A stretch of 5,040 bases of DNA, taken from DALYDD01 sp031973395 (GTDB lineage: Bacteria; Patescibacteriota; Minisyncoccia; Phycocordibacterales; CAIZLB01). Position 1 is the first letter of the stretch, and each line of letters starts with the position of its first letter. The position numbers and the translations under genes were made by a program. This document shows positions 4,541-5,040 of this stretch, in pieces. The notes beneath the pieces are model-generated. The model was not told the DNA's origin and did not search any database. It worked only from the letters and a program-made list of their open reading frames with translations. The stretch spans positions 1-5,040 of the forward strand of contig DALYDD010000027.1 of NCBI GenBank assembly GCA_031973395.1. Direction: 5' to 3'.

Positions 4541-5040
4541 TCAAAGACCGATTATGCCATTCATGATCGCCCTTGTCTTTGGTCCTACAATTCCGAATCC
4601 GGGATCCTTGGCATTCTTGACCAGACCTTGCTTCATCTGGAATCTTTGAACAGCAGCCTTGGTCGCAGGGCCGAAATATGTAGTCTCTTTTCCATTTGAT
4701 CCGATTCCCTGTTTTGCAACTGCTGTTGAAGGATCCATATTCAATACCTTCTGAATCAACTTGATTTCCGGAGAGATGTCACCCATTTGCGCATTTTTTC
4801 TGATGATTTCTTTTGCTTTTGGCAAAGGATTCGGAATAACGACATTGGGCAGAATATTCTGTTGCGGAGGAAATGCAGGTGGACGCACAGCCTTGTCGCC
4901 AAAGATCTTCACAAGCTCGTCATACGACGTAAGACTAGATACGGCACCCTGGCTACCTGGGACGATCTGACCAGCAGCAAGTGCAGCAGGTACAGCATTT
5001 CTGACTATCACGGTTATCGGAGTTGATGTCGCTCTATTAC
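4541..5040 (-). CDS. Peptidoglycan-binding domain protein, 5' end cut by window edge
   Basis: The minus-strand frame ends at TGA (4541-4543) and stays open to the right edge. GTG at 5009-5011 could start a 156-residue form, but the frame continues upstream (TSTPITVIV precedes it) and no signal peptide or ribosome-binding site is visible there, so I take it as the C-terminal part of a longer protein. Numbered from that GTG, residues 28-45 are helical, 43-65 are a Pro-rich linker (PPAFPPQQ) and about 80-154 form a PG_binding_1-like three-helix domain: helix ISPEIKLIQKVL, then YFGPATKAAVQRFQ (112-125), then GFGIVGPKTRAIMN (138-151). The two GP-[AK]-T motifs are hallmarks of the family. Such domains bind cell-wall peptidoglycan and commonly sit at the ends of secreted enzymes or surface proteins. 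The catalytic or other domain, if any, lies outside the window. Confidence 0.85.
   Translation of the reverse strand, partial: NRATSTPITVIVRNAVPAALAAGQIVPGSQGAVSSLTSYDELVKIFGDKAVRPPAFPPQQNILPNVVIPNPLPKAKEIIRKNAQMGDISPEIKLIQKVLNMDPSTAVAKQGIGSNGKETTYFGPATKAAVQRFQMKQGLVKNAKDPGFGIVGPKTRAIMNGIIGL

Noticed and set aside
4761..5026. Plus-strand open frames opposite the peptidoglycan-binding gene
   Set aside because: They are antisense to a frame with a clear domain and show no features of their own.
1..5040. CRISPR array, insertion sequence, phage or toxin-antitoxin module
   Set aside because: No regularly spaced direct repeats, transposase motifs, terminal inverted repeats or recognisable toxin or phage proteins were seen.

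Overview
The window looks like chromosomal DNA of a small-genome bacterium, most likely a member of the Patescibacteria (Candidate Phyla Radiation), perhaps the Parcubacteria/Paceibacteria side. This is an inference from several signs. The EF-Tu is bacterial but has DAPGH in place of the usual DCPGH. The right end encodes a peptidoglycan-binding domain protein of the style common in Parcubacteria. Genes lie in short, mostly single-gene units, several of them without Shine-Dalgarno sequences. Two of the four intact or partial reading frames with visible ends stop at TGA, so the standard meaning of TGA as stop applies.

Layout: (1) Positions 1-999, minus strand: tuf (EF-Tu), 333 codons from its start, cut by the left edge. 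(2) Positions 1000-1617: a 618-base gap between the divergent tuf and the next gene. It is not empty. It holds a perfect hairpin directly in front of the tuf start codon, an AT-rich palindrome, a cluster of stem-loops at 1262-1447, a good minus-strand promoter (1463-1490), and a GC-rich block (1511-1598) that could form a pseudoknot in front of the plus-strand gene. (3) Positions 1618-2154, plus strand: a 178-residue protein I do not recognise. (4) A strong bidirectional terminator hairpin (2176-2210) between converging genes. (5) Positions 2241-3767, minus strand: a dihydroorotase of the CAD-like, lysine-carboxylating kind, apparently made from a leaderless mRNA. (6) A terminator hairpin with an 18-bp perfect stem (3846-3885). 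(7) Positions 3888-4433, minus strand: a small exported or membrane-anchored protein of unknown function with four cysteines. (8) Positions 4541 to the right edge, minus strand: the C-terminal part of a protein ending in a peptidoglycan-binding domain.

The genes do not form one pathway. tuf is translation housekeeping; pyrC is the third step of pyrimidine synthesis and stands without other pyr genes here; the last two genes both act outside the cytoplasm and may belong to the cell envelope. No tRNA, rRNA, CRISPR array, transposase or phage gene was recognised. The parts most worth a second look are the tuf-side intergenic region with its unexplained RNA-like structures and the unrecognised 178-residue protein beside it.
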